Shown: positions 7,788-16,295 of the stretch, piece after piece
How positions within the stretch are numbered: position 1 is the stretch's first letter
How the letters are laid out: each line of letters begins with the position of its first letter
Assembly (NCBI GenBank): GCA_018613035.1
Contig: JAGGRA010000036.1
Coordinates: 1 to 44,463 of the forward strand
Length of the DNA stretch: 44,463 nt
From: Pseudomonas sp. ISL-84
GTDB taxonomy: Bacteria > Bacillota > Bacilli > Bacillales > Cytobacillaceae
Reading direction: 5' to 3'
Position numbers and translations under genes: made by a program
The notes under the pieces: generated by a model
What the model was told of the DNA's origin: nothing
The model's input: only the letters and a program-made list of their open reading frames with translations
Databases searched by the model: none

Positions 7788-7820
7788 AAAAAGCAAAGGC
7801 GCGAGCCCTTGCTTTTCTTT
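7788..7820 (-). terminator. Terminator of the EamA transporter gene
   Basis: Read on the minus strand, AAAGCAAGGGC pairs with GCCTTTGCTTT (imperfect) and is followed by T residues. It directly abuts element C's target duplication. Confidence 0.8.
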
Positions 7821-8743
7821 TACATATGATGGGAATGGCGTTTCCGGCGTTGTCTTATAACCAATTCCTCCAAAGCCCCCGATCCGAATAAAACACCGGC
7901 AACGATCAGGATAAGGCCCAGCATATGGTTGACGGTGATGACCTCGCCAAGAATCAGTGCAGAACCTGCTAAGGAAAAAAACGTATTCAGGTTCAGAAAA
8001 ATGCTCGCTTCCGCTGGTCCGATTTTACTGATGGCTGTGTTATAAACCATATGGCCAACAGCCGTTGCCACTACAGCAGATACTGCAAAAGCAGCCCATA
8101 CTGATAACGGAGCTTCGGACATGCCCTTCACCCCGCCAGGTTCCATAAAGTTTCCAAGCACAAACAAAATCACTCCGCCAAATACCAGCATATAGCCGGT
8201 CAGCAGCCGTGGATCCAATGTCTTCGTAGCCTTGCTTATCACAATAAAACTAAGAGCTTGTGAAAGAATCGATAAGAACACATAAAAATCTCCATGCGAT
8301 AAGTTCGATACTCCTCTATTGCCTGAAAGCACAATAAACGTAACACCCGCTCCTCCGAGCAGGAATCCAAGCACCTGAATCCCCGTGGGTTTATTGCGCA
8401 GCAGGACCGAGGACAAAATGGCCGTCAAAAGCGGGCCTGCACCTAAAATAAGCCCTCCATTTACTGCACTCGTCTCAGTCAGCCCAATTGCCAATAGAAG
8501 ATGATGGCTGACGACGCTGAGAAGTCCTCCGAACACAATAAATATCATTTCCCTGAAACTCGGCTTTCTCACTTTTCCCATAACGCCCAATATGATAAAT
8601 ACACTTAAACCAGCTGCCATTATTCGCAAGGATGTGATCGTGACTGGCGGAAAATAACTGACAAGAATTTTAATAATGCTGACATTCAATCCCCATGTGA
8701 CCATAATCAAAGTGAGAATAAAATAAGTTTGCAGGTTTTTCAC
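7820..8743 (-). CDS. EamA/DMT-family transporter
   Basis: The protein has 307 residues with ten hydrophobic helices in two EamA repeats (about residues 5-135 and 150-290), the layout of drug/metabolite exporters. Repeat signatures include GLNVSIIKIL in helix 1 and the ILGAGPLLTAILSSVLL and AEASIFLNLNTFFSLAGSALIL segments of the two halves. Start is GTG at 8743 with AAGGA about 8 bases upstream. It should sit in the cytoplasmic membrane and export a small metabolite; the substrate is not deducible. It is monocistronic with its own terminator. Confidence 0.9.
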   Translation of the reverse strand: MKNLQTYFILTLIMVTWGLNVSIIKILVSYFPPVTITSLRIMAAGLSVFIILGVMGKVRKPSFREMIFIVFGGLLSVVSHHLLLAIGLTETSAVNGGLILGAGPLLTAILSSVLLRNKPTGIQVLGFLLGGAGVTFIVLSGNRGVSNLSHGDFYVFLSILSQALSFIVISKATKTLDPRLLTGYMLVFGGVILFVLGNFMEPGGVKGMSEAPLSVWAAFAVSAVVATAVGHMVYNTAISKIGPAEASIFLNLNTFFSLAGSALILGEVITVNHMLGLILIVAGVLFGSGALEELVIRQRRKRHSHHM

Positions 8744-8911
8744 TTACGATCCTTCTTTCTGTAAAATCCGCGTTTATAATTTGACTTCCATTTTATCACA
8801 ATTCAAATTACTTTGGCCTTTTAAAGCTCCAAAGAGATTATATTAGTTCGCATGAAAAAATATCCCAGGGGACAAAATAAACTTCAGCAGATTTGCAGGG
8901 AGGGATCTTTT

Positions 8912-9505
8912 TTGACACCCAAGCAGGAAAAATTTTTTCAGAAGCTCGTATCTTTGCAAGAGGAACTGGCATCGCAGAGTATCGAGTATTGGGAAATATA
9001 TTCGCACCTTGGCACCTGGCAGTTTTGGACTGTAGCCGTTCTGCTGATTGGCCCCTTAATCCTTGTTTATTTTAAAATTGATCGCAAGCATATTTTTCAA
9101 ATCGGTTTTTTTGGATTTGCTGTTCACATTTTATTTGCCTATGTTGATGCAGCGGGAATCCGCTTTGGCCTATGGGGCTACCCTTATCAGCTTCTTCCCT
9201 TTATACCCAGCTTTTCTTTGGATGCTGCCATTATCCCTGTCTTCATTATGCTTGTCTACCAATGGACCTTGAAACACAAAAAAAATTATTATCTCTATGC
9301 CTTCCTGACAGCACTTGCATTTGGCTTTGGCTTTAAGCCGTTATTAGTTGCTCATGGTTTATTTGAGAAATATAAGTGGGTTAATTACATTTATATTTTT
9401 TTCATTTATATTATTCTGTTCCTGATGGCTTATTGGCTGACCAGGATTTTTCAGTGGATGCAAAGAAGGGAATCAAAAAGAAAACCGGGAGCAGCAGGAG
9501 AATAA
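8912..9505 (+). CDS. CBO0543-like multi-helix membrane protein
   Basis: The protein has 197 residues and about six hydrophobic segments after an amphipathic N-terminus. The stretch YVDAAGIRFGLWGYPYQLLPF is reminiscent of the CBO0543 family found in Bacillaceae and clostridia. I prefer the TTG at 8912 because GGGAGG lies about 7 bases before it; the ATG at 8852 has no ribosome site. The function is unknown. It converges on the M28 peptidase gene and shares its terminator. Confidence 0.72.
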   Translation: MTPKQEKFFQKLVSLQEELASQSIEYWEIYSHLGTWQFWTVAVLLIGPLILVYFKIDRKHIFQIGFFGFAVHILFAYVDAAGIRFGLWGYPYQLLPFIPSFSLDAAIIPVFIMLVYQWTLKHKKNYYLYAFLTALAFGFGFKPLLVAHGLFEKYKWVNYIYIFFIYIILFLMAYWLTRIFQWMQRRESKRKPGAAGE

Positions 9506-9551
9506 AAAAGAGCAGCCGCCCCCGTTCACCAGGAGACGCCTGCTCTTTTTA
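9505..9551. terminator. Bidirectional terminator between converging genes
   Basis: AAAAAGAGCAG and CTGCTCTTTTT form a perfect 11-bp stem with a 25-base loop; A and T runs on both sides let it serve both strands. Confidence 0.85.
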
Positions 9552-10952
9552 TTATTTTACGTCCTGCTCATGAATCATTTCTGGTGAAGCTTTTACTTTA
9601 GGAGTCTTTTTTGGCTTAGGACCCATACGATCAAAACGCGCCTGTTCATAAATAGCTGCGCCCACGATTTCGGCCACTTCCTGAAGCTTCTCTTTGCTTA
9701 TCTTACCGATGGAGTCATCCGGTGAATGGTACCACGGCTCCGTTGGGCTGTGAATAAATAAAGCAGCTGGAATTCCTGCTTCCGCAAATGGTACATGGTC
9801 ACTTCGACCGCCCTGGTAGACTTGCGGCTGTTCTCCATTCAGTCTTTCACTGGAAGCCTGGGAAAGCTCTGTCACTAGGTTTTCCTGTCCATCTAACGTC
9901 CACATAACAAGATCGCCTGCATCCCTGCTTCCTACCATGTCGAGGTTAAAATTCGCGACAGTTCTGCTAATTTCGTCCTCGGAAAGGCTATCTACATAAT
10001 GATAAGAGCCAAGTAAGCCCAGTTCTTCTGCACCGAACGTGGCAAACCGAATTTCCGTATCAGTCGGAAGATCCTTGAATACGCGCGCCAGTTCCAATGT
10101 CATCGCTGTACCAGAAGCATCATCATTCGCACCAGGTGCTCCTGCCACGGAGTCATGGTGAGATCCGACGACAATGATTTCATCTGTTGACTTCGTTTTA
10201 TTCGTAGGCTGTTTGGTTGCAATGACATTATGGGAAACTTTTTCACCCGCCTCTGCCCCTTCAATTTTTATAGAAGCAGTCAAGGTTTCACCGCTATTAT
10301 GCAAGGCCAGAAGCGCTTCCCCCTCTTCCTTTGACAAAGCCAATGCCGGAACATAGTCATCGTTATGAGAACCAAGCGTTCCATTCAATGCTCCATCTGC
10401 ATTGTTGAAAATAATCACGCCTGCCGCGCCTTTCTCCGCTGCATTCAATACTTTTTCAGCAAAGGAAAGCTCGCCACGCTTAATAAGGGCTATTTTTCCA
10501 GTCAAATCCATGCCTTCAAGCTCCTCAGCAGTTCCCAAGCCTGCATATGCCAGTTCACCGGTCACATCCCCATTTACTGAATATGTAAATGAACTCGGCT
10601 GCAGCTCACCATCATAGTCATCAACTGTTAACTCCATATTACTTGGAGGCGTATAGCCATAGAAAGTGAATGGCTGGATTTCTGTTTCATATCCGTAGGA
10701 TTCAAACTGCTCCTTAATATACTGCACTGCGTTATCTTCTGATTCCGTTCCCGCTACACGGGGGGTTTGCGAAAGATAGTCAATATTTTTATAGATATTC
10801 TCTACATTAATCTTTTCAATGACCTTATGATCAAATACTTTTACGGGCTGAACCTGATTTACCTCTGCCGGTTTTGCTAGTGTTGCTTGTGCTCCAAACG
10901 CACCAAATGCTAAAGTTGAAGCCAATGCCACTGTTAAAATTGGTTTTTTCAT
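9552..10952 (-). CDS. ywaD: Secreted M28-family aminopeptidase with PA domain (YwaD-like)
   Basis: The 466-residue precursor starts with a signal peptide (residues 1-26, hydrophobic ALASTLAFGAFGA). A PA (protease-associated) insert covers about 125-235. The M28 catalytic domain follows with the di-zinc set: HHD at 265-267, the NDDASG aspartate at 277-278, EE at 309-310, D339 and H409 (YHSPDD). It should be exported and release N-terminal residues from peptides outside the cell. The basic C-terminal tail (KPKKTPKVK) might aid wall attachment. ATG has GGGAGG upstream. Architecture and length match B. subtilis YwaD. Confidence 0.9.
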   Translation of the reverse strand: MKKPILTVALASTLAFGAFGAQATLAKPAEVNQVQPVKVFDHKVIEKINVENIYKNIDYLSQTPRVAGTESEDNAVQYIKEQFESYGYETEIQPFTFYGYTPPSNMELTVDDYDGELQPSSFTYSVNGDVTGELAYAGLGTAEELEGMDLTGKIALIKRGELSFAEKVLNAAEKGAAGVIIFNNADGALNGTLGSHNDDYVPALALSKEEGEALLALHNSGETLTASIKIEGAEAGEKVSHNVIATKQPTNKTKSTDEIIVVGSHHDSVAGAPGANDDASGTAMTLELARVFKDLPTDTEIRFATFGAEELGLLGSYHYVDSLSEDEISRTVANFNLDMVGSRDAGDLVMWTLDGQENLVTELSQASSERLNGEQPQVYQGGRSDHVPFAEAGIPAALFIHSPTEPWYHSPDDSIGKISKEKLQEVAEIVGAAIYEQARFDRMGPKPKKTPKVKASPEMIHEQDVK

Positions 10953-11115
10953 CGAATACCTCCCAATAGATTAATAGAGTTCGCCTATTAAATTTTATAA
11001 TGTTTAGAAAACTCTTATAAGGGTAGAAGAGACTAGAATCCCATAGGTCATTTATTCTATTTATTGGATTAAATGTAAAATACAGTAATTTTATAATAGG
11101 CATAAAAATACACAT

Positions 11116-11150
11116 AAAAAGGCCACCATTCCGAAGTGGAATGATGGCCA
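11116..11150 (-). terminator. Terminator of the flavoprotein gene
   Basis: Read on the minus strand, GGCCATCATTCC and GGAATGGTGGCC pair (one G-T) around ACTTC, followed by TTTTT. Confidence 0.88.
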
Positions 11151-11167
11151 TCTTTCTTTTTCAACTT

Positions 11168-11728
11168 TTACTTCATCAAATCATGATCCACATAGCGCTC
11201 GCCGTTTAATTCACTAATCACGTTAATCGCTACCTTTGCACCGTCGCCTGCTGTAATAATTGTATGAACGCTAACTCCGGCAATCGTTCCAGCCGCCCAA
11301 ATGCCGTCCATATTGGTTTTGCCGTCTGCATCTACATCCAATACCGTCTTAATGCGCGGCTCTGTGCCCGGTTTTGTTTTTAAACCGACTTTTTCTGCAA
11401 GATCTGTAAGAAGCCCAGTCGCAATAATCACATGCTTCGCAGAATATGTGTTGTCCCCAGCTGTAACCGTATAGCCACCATCTGCTTTCTCGATGTTTTC
11501 AACCGTAGCCTCTGCGATCTCCGCTCCAAATTTCTCCGCCTGCTTTTTGCCCGTTTCCACCAGTTCAGGGCCTGTAATTTCCATGATGCCATAATGGTTT
11601 TCTACCCAGGCACGCTTTGTAATGCTTTTATCATTATCAAGAACAGCAACCTTCTTCCCCGCTTTTGCGGCAAAAAGCGCAGCACTTGCACCAGCAGGAC
11701 CAGCTCCGACAACTAAAATATCATACAT
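11168..11728 (-). CDS. Single-domain FAD-binding, thioredoxin reductase-like protein
   Basis: The 186-residue protein has the FAD-binding signature YDILVVGAGPAGASAALFAA at its N-terminus and a second flavin contact motif, DGIWAAGTIAG, near residue 145. It corresponds to the FAD half of thioredoxin reductase or AhpF. Neither the NADPH-binding Rossmann insert nor the redox-active CxxC is present. ATG at 11728 has AAAGGAGG upstream, so the short form is the intended product and not a fragment of a longer open frame. The partner reductant and substrate are unknown. Confidence 0.82.
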   Translation of the reverse strand: MYDILVVGAGPAGASAALFAAKAGKKVAVLDNDKSITKRAWVENHYGIMEITGPELVETGKKQAEKFGAEIAEATVENIEKADGGYTVTAGDNTYSAKHVIIATGLLTDLAEKVGLKTKPGTEPRIKTVLDVDADGKTNMDGIWAAGTIAGVSVHTIITAGDGAKVAINVISELNGERYVDHDLMK

Positions 11729-11824
11729 CTCAGCACTTCCTCCTTTAAACATTATCTACCTTAAAGTTTATCTAAATTAATAATAATTGTAAAATAATGT
11801 GTTTGGAGATAAAATTGTCCATAT

Positions 11825-12055
11825 TCAATCCTCATCCTTAATATCACGGTCCTCCGGTATAGGTTCATTTAAAATCTCTTCAACAAGATCCTTATATTTC
11901 TCCATTTGCTTTAAATGGGTGTTAAACTGCTCCTTATAGATCAAATATTGCTCCCCGTCATGAATTGCACGGATTTTTTTTTGCTGAATTAGGCTCTCTA
12001 CATATGCTTCCGGATAGGATAAAAACTCTGCGGTTTCTTTAATGGTAAGGTACAT
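11825..12055 (-). CDS. Small excisionase-like HTH protein
   Basis: The protein has 76 residues. The N-terminus, MYLTIKETAEFLSYPEAYVESLIQQ, has the winged-helix pattern of excisionase/MerR-type DNA-binding domains, and the C-terminus is acidic (EEILNEPIPEDRDIKDED). The second ATG (12055) is preferred since AAGGA lies 9 bases before it and abuts the first. No integrase or phage gene is near, so the role is probably regulatory. It stands alone, divergent from the PAS kinase gene. Confidence 0.75.
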   Translation of the reverse strand: MYLTIKETAEFLSYPEAYVESLIQQKKIRAIHDGEQYLIYKEQFNTHLKQMEKYKDLVEEILNEPIPEDRDIKDED

Positions 12056-12276
12056 GTTAATCATTCCTTCTTTATTTTCGGTCTATTATTTTCATCTTCC
12101 AATTTACTGGCACTAGATGACTCTACTAAAATCAGATAGAATAGTAAATGTTAATACGATTTCACGCATTTTATGCACTTTTATTATACAGCTATTATGG
12201 AGGAATAAAAAAATACTTATTTGACTGAATTCCAGCCCTCCTTTCAGCCAAATAGAGAACAGGAGGAAAACAAGCT

Positions 12277-13935
12277 ATGGATAAAAAAAGGCTATTGGGC
12301 TTATATATCGTCATCAGCCTTATCTGGGTATTTGGAACTAATTATCTCTTAGACATGCTTGAACCTTCTTCTCTTGCTTATTACCTTAAAAGGGGTAAAG
12401 AATTTCTGTACATTCTGGTTACAGGATGGCTGCTCTATTACTTTATGAGCAAAAGAGAAGAACTTAGTGCTTCAAGGGAAGATGAAAAGCGGCTGTCCAC
12501 TTTAATCAATTCCATGGTGGACTTTGTAAATTTCAAAGATGGAGAAGGCCGCTGGATTGAATCCAATGAATTTGGCCTGAAGTTATTCAACCTTGAGAAG
12601 GTTGACTATAAAGGAAAAAAGGACTCGGAATTGGCTGAGTATACAGATTTTTACGCTGACGCACTTCGGTACTGTGAAGCGTCAGATGAAGAGGCATGGA
12701 AAAACGGGAAAATCACCCGCCTGGAAGAAGTCATTCCCTTGCCCGATGGGACAGTAAAGACCTTTGACACGATTAAGGTTCCCCTTTTCCATTCAGACGG
12801 AACAAGGAAAGGCCTCGTGATTATCGGACGTGATATCACGGAAAGAAAACAAGTGGAAACATTGCTCGAAGAAAGCCAGCAGCAATACAAATCATTGTTT
12901 GAATACAATACAGAGATTGTTTATATGACCGACCTTGATGGAACGATTATGAAGGTGAATCCTCAATTTAAGGCTGTGACAGGCTATAGCCCTGAGGAAA
13001 CGCTTGGAAAGAATATTTATGATATTTCACCTGACCGTTATAAAGGGAAAGTGAAAGAAGACTTCACATCCATCCTCCAATATAAAAAGCCAAGAACATG
13101 TGAATTTGAATTTATGCATAAGAACGGCGGCCAAATAACGTTACAATGCACTGCCCTGCCGATTATCGTTAACGGGCAAATTGGAGGAATAATCGGCTAT
13201 GGAAAGGATGTGACAAAGCTCCGGCAGGCAGAGGAAAGATTGCGCCGGACCGAAAAACTTTCCGTTGTTGGCGAGCTGTCTGCAAGTGTTGCCCATGAAA
13301 TCAGAAACCCGCTGACATCCTTAAAAGGCTTTGTGCAGCTAATGCAGCTGGAGGATGAAAAGCATCAATTCTATTATCAGATCATGCAGGAAGAGCTGGA
13401 TCGGATTAATCATATTGTCGGCGAGCTGCTGCTGCTGGCTAAGCCGCAGGATATTTGCTTTACAAAAGCAGACATCCAGACCATTCTGTTTAATGTTATT
13501 TCACTTCTAAAAACAGAAGCCAGCATGCATAGCGTTGAAATTGAATTTTTGTTAAAATCCGATGTATTCATGATTGAATGCGAACCAAACCAGTTAAAAC
13601 AGCTCTTTATAAATATTATTAAAAATGCTATTGAGGCTTCTAATGAAGGCGGCAAGGTGGTCATAACCCTCATGTCTGATGATGACCAGGTTACCATTCT
13701 TGTAAAGGACGATGGATGCGGAATGTCAGAAGAACGGCTTAACCGAATCGGTGAACCTTTCTACTCCTCCAAGGAAAAAGGAACCGGCCTCGGTCTTACT
13801 GTCAGCTTCAAAATTGTTGAATCCCACAACGGCTCCATTCATTTCAATAGTGAAAAAAGCAAAGGAACCGAAGCAGTCATTAAACTGCCTGTCAAAAAGC
13901 AAACTCCCATTACGGAAGCAGAATTGACAATCTAG
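12277..13935 (+). CDS. Membrane-anchored PAS histidine kinase of the sporulation-kinase type
   Basis: The protein has 552 residues: two transmembrane helices (about 5-26 and 42-56), PAS domain 1 (about 68-190), PAS domain 2 (about 200-318), a HisKA domain with phospho-acceptor H340 in AHEIRNPLTSLKGF, and a HATPase_c domain with N, G1 and G2 boxes (IIKNAIEAS, DDGCGM, GTGLGLT). The H-box closely resembles KinA-KinE phosphorelay kinases. No response regulator is adjacent, as expected for kinases feeding Spo0F. CAGGAGG precedes the ATG. The ligand of the PAS domains is unknown. Confidence 0.88.
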   Translation: MDKKRLLGLYIVISLIWVFGTNYLLDMLEPSSLAYYLKRGKEFLYILVTGWLLYYFMSKREELSASREDEKRLSTLINSMVDFVNFKDGEGRWIESNEFGLKLFNLEKVDYKGKKDSELAEYTDFYADALRYCEASDEEAWKNGKITRLEEVIPLPDGTVKTFDTIKVPLFHSDGTRKGLVIIGRDITERKQVETLLEESQQQYKSLFEYNTEIVYMTDLDGTIMKVNPQFKAVTGYSPEETLGKNIYDISPDRYKGKVKEDFTSILQYKKPRTCEFEFMHKNGGQITLQCTALPIIVNGQIGGIIGYGKDVTKLRQAEERLRRTEKLSVVGELSASVAHEIRNPLTSLKGFVQLMQLEDEKHQFYYQIMQEELDRINHIVGELLLLAKPQDICFTKADIQTILFNVISLLKTEASMHSVEIEFLLKSDVFMIECEPNQLKQLFINIIKNAIEASNEGGKVVITLMSDDDQVTILVKDDGCGMSEERLNRIGEPFYSSKEKGTGLGLTVSFKIVESHNGSIHFNSEKSKGTEAVIKLPVKKQTPITEAELTI

Positions 13936-13940
13936 ACATG

Positions 13941-13985
13941 AAAAGAGCGATTTCAATCAAACGTTTGATTGAAAATCGCTCTTTT
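13941..13985 (+). terminator. Terminator after the PAS kinase
   Basis: A long stem, AAAAGAGCGATTT and AAAATCGCTCTTTT, is extended by CAATCAAACGTTTGATTG, followed by T residues. Confidence 0.9.
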
Positions 13986-14044
13986 TAATATTTATTAAGC
14001 CAAAATGTTGTTGACGTTGGCTTTAACAAGGAAATCCGCGATGT

Positions 14045-14120
14045 AATCAGAGGGAAATTCCATTTTATCAACGAAAAAATCACTATATCAACGAATTTGG
14101 ACGGTATGTCGACGAATCGT
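14045..14120. repeat. Phased 20-21 bp degenerate repeat, word TATCAACGAA
   Basis: TATCAACGAA occurs at 14066 and 14086 and TGTCGACGAA at 14107, spacing 20 and 21. A weaker copy (AATCAGAGGGA) begins at 14045, again 21 bases away. The bases between copies differ. The array lies between the kinase terminator and the yaaN stop, in a convergent gap. Confidence 0.5.
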
Positions 14121-14145
14121 AAAATTGCCACCCTGGCTGCAGCCG

Positions 14146-15321
14146 CTAGTTCCCCTTAATCTCCAGCAGCTTCTGCCTTAAATCACTTTCCATGTTGGCG
14201 AGATCATGCTCAGCCTGGCGGCGTTTGTTCCGGCCTTCTTCCTGAATCCTCAAAGTCTCTTCAAGAGTGGAAATGAGGTTCTCCTGTGTTTTCTTTAATG
14301 TTTCAATATCTACAATGCCGCGTTCATTCTCACGCGCCGTCTCAATTGTATTCATTTTCAGCATTTCAGCATTTTTCAAAAGAAGGTCATTCGTTGTTTT
14401 TGAAACCTTCTTCTGGGCTTCTACCGCATGGCGCTGCCGGAGCAGTGTCAACGCGATCGCCACCTGGTTCTTCCAAAGCGGAATGGACGTCATGATCGAC
14501 GATTGAATCTTTTCCACCAATGCCTGGTTCGTGTTCTGAATCAGGCGGATTTGCGGAGCACTTTGAATCGTGATTTCACGGCTTAGCTTCAAGTCATAAA
14601 GACGCTTATCCAGGCGGTCGGCAAACTGAATCATATCGTTTACTTCCTGGAACTTCATCTGGTCTTTTGTTTCCTCTGCCTTTTTCTTAAGCTCCGGAAT
14701 CGTTTTTTCATGGAGTTCTTCAAGCTTGAGCTCCCCTGCCGCAATATACACATTCAAAGCATGGAAATACTCTTTATTATTTTCATAGAGCTTATCAAGC
14801 ATGACTATATCGGAAAGCAAGAGGTTTTTGCTGCGCTCAAGCTTTACGCTGATCCGGTCAATCTGGGCTCCTGTTTTCTGGTACTTGGAAAGCACTTCCT
14901 GAACAGAGCCAGAAAGCTTTCCAAACATCCGTGCAAAAAAAGAGGCTTTCTCTGGCTTTAGTTCGTCAGGGTTTACATCATTAAATTTCTTCATTAAGTC
15001 ATTAATAATTTCCCCTACTTCGCCGACGTCCTTTTTTTGAACATGCTCCAGCATCGTATGGGAAAAAGATAATAGCTTTGACTGGGCCGGCGTTCCATAA
15101 GAAATCATCGCCTGATGATTGGCCGGGTCTATTTGCCTGGCAAGCTGAAAGGCCTTTTCCCGATTTTCTTCTGGTATGACATCAATCAGCCTTGTCCGCT
15201 TTTCCTCCCGGGACGGGGCTGAGGCAAGCTCCTCCTTTTCCCCAAATGGGTCAGCCAGCAGGTCATCCACCAAGTTCGCATTATTTGTATTTTTTAACAG
15301 GGGAGAATTTTCTTCAGTCAT
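14146..15321 (-). CDS. yaaN: Toxic-anion-resistance (TelA-family) protein YaaN
   Basis: The 391-residue mostly helical protein belongs to the TelA/KlaA family linked to tellurite and toxic-anion resistance. Characteristic stretches include [23 protein letters not shown] and [22 protein letters not shown] segments in the second half, followed by a long C-terminal coiled coil. It lacks membrane helices. Its start overlaps the stop of xpaC by four bases (ATGA), and AGGAG precedes it, so the two are translationally coupled. Gene order and sizes match B. subtilis xpaC-yaaN. The sigma-W-like promoter upstream of xpaC should drive both. Confidence 0.9.
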   Translation of the reverse strand: MTEENSPLLKNTNNANLVDDLLADPFGEKEELASAPSREEKRTRLIDVIPEENREKAFQLARQIDPANHQAMISYGTPAQSKLLSFSHTMLEHVQKKDVGEVGEIINDLMKKFNDVNPDELKPEKASFFARMFGKLSGSVQEVLSKYQKTGAQIDRISVKLERSKNLLLSDIVMLDKLYENNKEYFHALNVYIAAGELKLEELHEKTIPELKKKAEETKDQMKFQEVNDMIQFADRLDKRLYDLKLSREITIQSAPQIRLIQNTNQALVEKIQSSIMTSIPLWKNQVAIALTLLRQRHAVEAQKKVSKTTNDLLLKNAEMLKMNTIETARENERGIVDIETLKKTQENLISTLEETLRIQEEGRNKRRQAEHDLANMESDLRQKLLEIKGN

Positions 15322-15974
15322 TTTAATCTCCTGCTTTCATCTTGAATTCTCGAATCTTTTATCTTTTCAATAGAATTCTTGGCAACATCAATTTCAAAGT
15401 TAAGCTGATCAATATCTTCCTCTATAACCCGATGAAGGTCCTCCTCCACATGATGGGTCAGCGCATCAAGTGTACGGCGGGTTTCTTCAAGCGACTGATT
15501 CAATTCACGTGTCTTTTTAGGCTGAGACGACAGAAAAACATATTTTTCTGCCAATTCCACTGCGGAATCAAGATGTGAAAAATAAAATTGCTCCGCCTGG
15601 TAAAAGCGCTTCGGTTCCTTTCTTGTCAGCCTATAGATCCTTCTCGTTACTCTCATGAACTCCATCCGCTGCTTAAGGGTTGGGAAATGGCGAATCGAAA
15701 ACATCGCCTTATGCAAACGGGTTAACTTTCGCTTCGCTTCATCAAGGTTTCTCTTTATATATTGGTATTCCCTTCTCGTCAATCCATGCTTTTTTAAGAA
15801 TCGGTGCCGCTGAATCACTCCGCCTGCCCAATATGTGAGAAGTCCGGTTCCGACACCATATACACCTGACAAGAGAAAGGTTTGATCAAAAGCAAAATAA
15901 CTTACCAGCCAAACACTGACCGACAACGGAAACGCCGTCAGCATGCGGAAAGCAAACGCTAAAAAAGAATTCAT
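15318..15974 (-). CDS. xpaC: XpaC-family membrane protein (5-bromo-4-chloroindolyl phosphate hydrolysis family)
   Basis: The protein has 218 residues, with two N-terminal hydrophobic helices (about 3-25 and 28-48) and a long charged helical region that probably faces the cytoplasm. The family name comes from a cloning phenotype; the true activity is not established. I choose the ATG at 15974 since CAGGAG lies 9 bases upstream. The ATG at 15995 has only a weak TAGGAC site very close to it and would add seven residues. It is the first gene of the pair with yaaN. Confidence 0.85.
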   Translation of the reverse strand: MNSFLAFAFRMLTAFPLSVSVWLVSYFAFDQTFLLSGVYGVGTGLLTYWAGGVIQRHRFLKKHGLTRREYQYIKRNLDEAKRKLTRLHKAMFSIRHFPTLKQRMEFMRVTRRIYRLTRKEPKRFYQAEQFYFSHLDSAVELAEKYVFLSSQPKKTRELNQSLEETRRTLDALTHHVEEDLHRVIEEDIDQLNFEIDVAKNSIEKIKDSRIQDESRRLK

Positions 15975-16010
15975 CTCTATCGACTCCTGACTCATAGTCC
16001 TACTTATTTA

Positions 16011-16037
16011 TACGTTCCTTGCAAACATAAAGTTTCA
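16011..16037 (-). promoter_or_regulatory. Sigma-W-type (ECF) promoter of xpaC-yaaN
   Basis: On the minus strand: TGAAAC, a 17-base spacer, then CGTA, ending 37 bases before the xpaC ATG. This is the sigma-W consensus with one extra spacer base. The rest of the 320-base gap before the C39 gene's stop holds the terminator at 16216 and an imperfect inverted repeat near 16168-16200; I see nothing else in it. Confidence 0.72.
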
Positions 16038-16215
16038 TCCACAGACATAATTACAGCATCTTTCACCAAAATCAGGCACCTGCCCTTAAACCTATTAAAA
16101 CACTTTTAAAAAACTTCTCAAGTATAAAGATACAAAAAACCCCGCCTCCCCGCCATAGACCACGTAAGTAAAGACATCTAAGACCTGAGACGTATTTACT
16201 TCGTTTTTCCTATAT

Positions 16216-16252
16216 AAAAAAGCATTTGCCCCGAAACCCGCAAATGCTTTTA
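16216..16252 (-). terminator. Terminator of the SH3b/C39 gene
   Basis: On the minus strand AAAAGCATTTGC and GCAAATGCTTTT pair almost perfectly around a GC-rich loop, then T residues. Confidence 0.88.
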
Positions 16253-16295
16253 TAGCTATATAAGATTTTATCCATGAATTTGAGCAGCTGCCTTG

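Noticed and set aside
7432..7891. Open frames across 7432-7891
   Set aside because: They cross the 5' end of the DUF421 gene, element C and the EamA terminator, and have no ribosome site.
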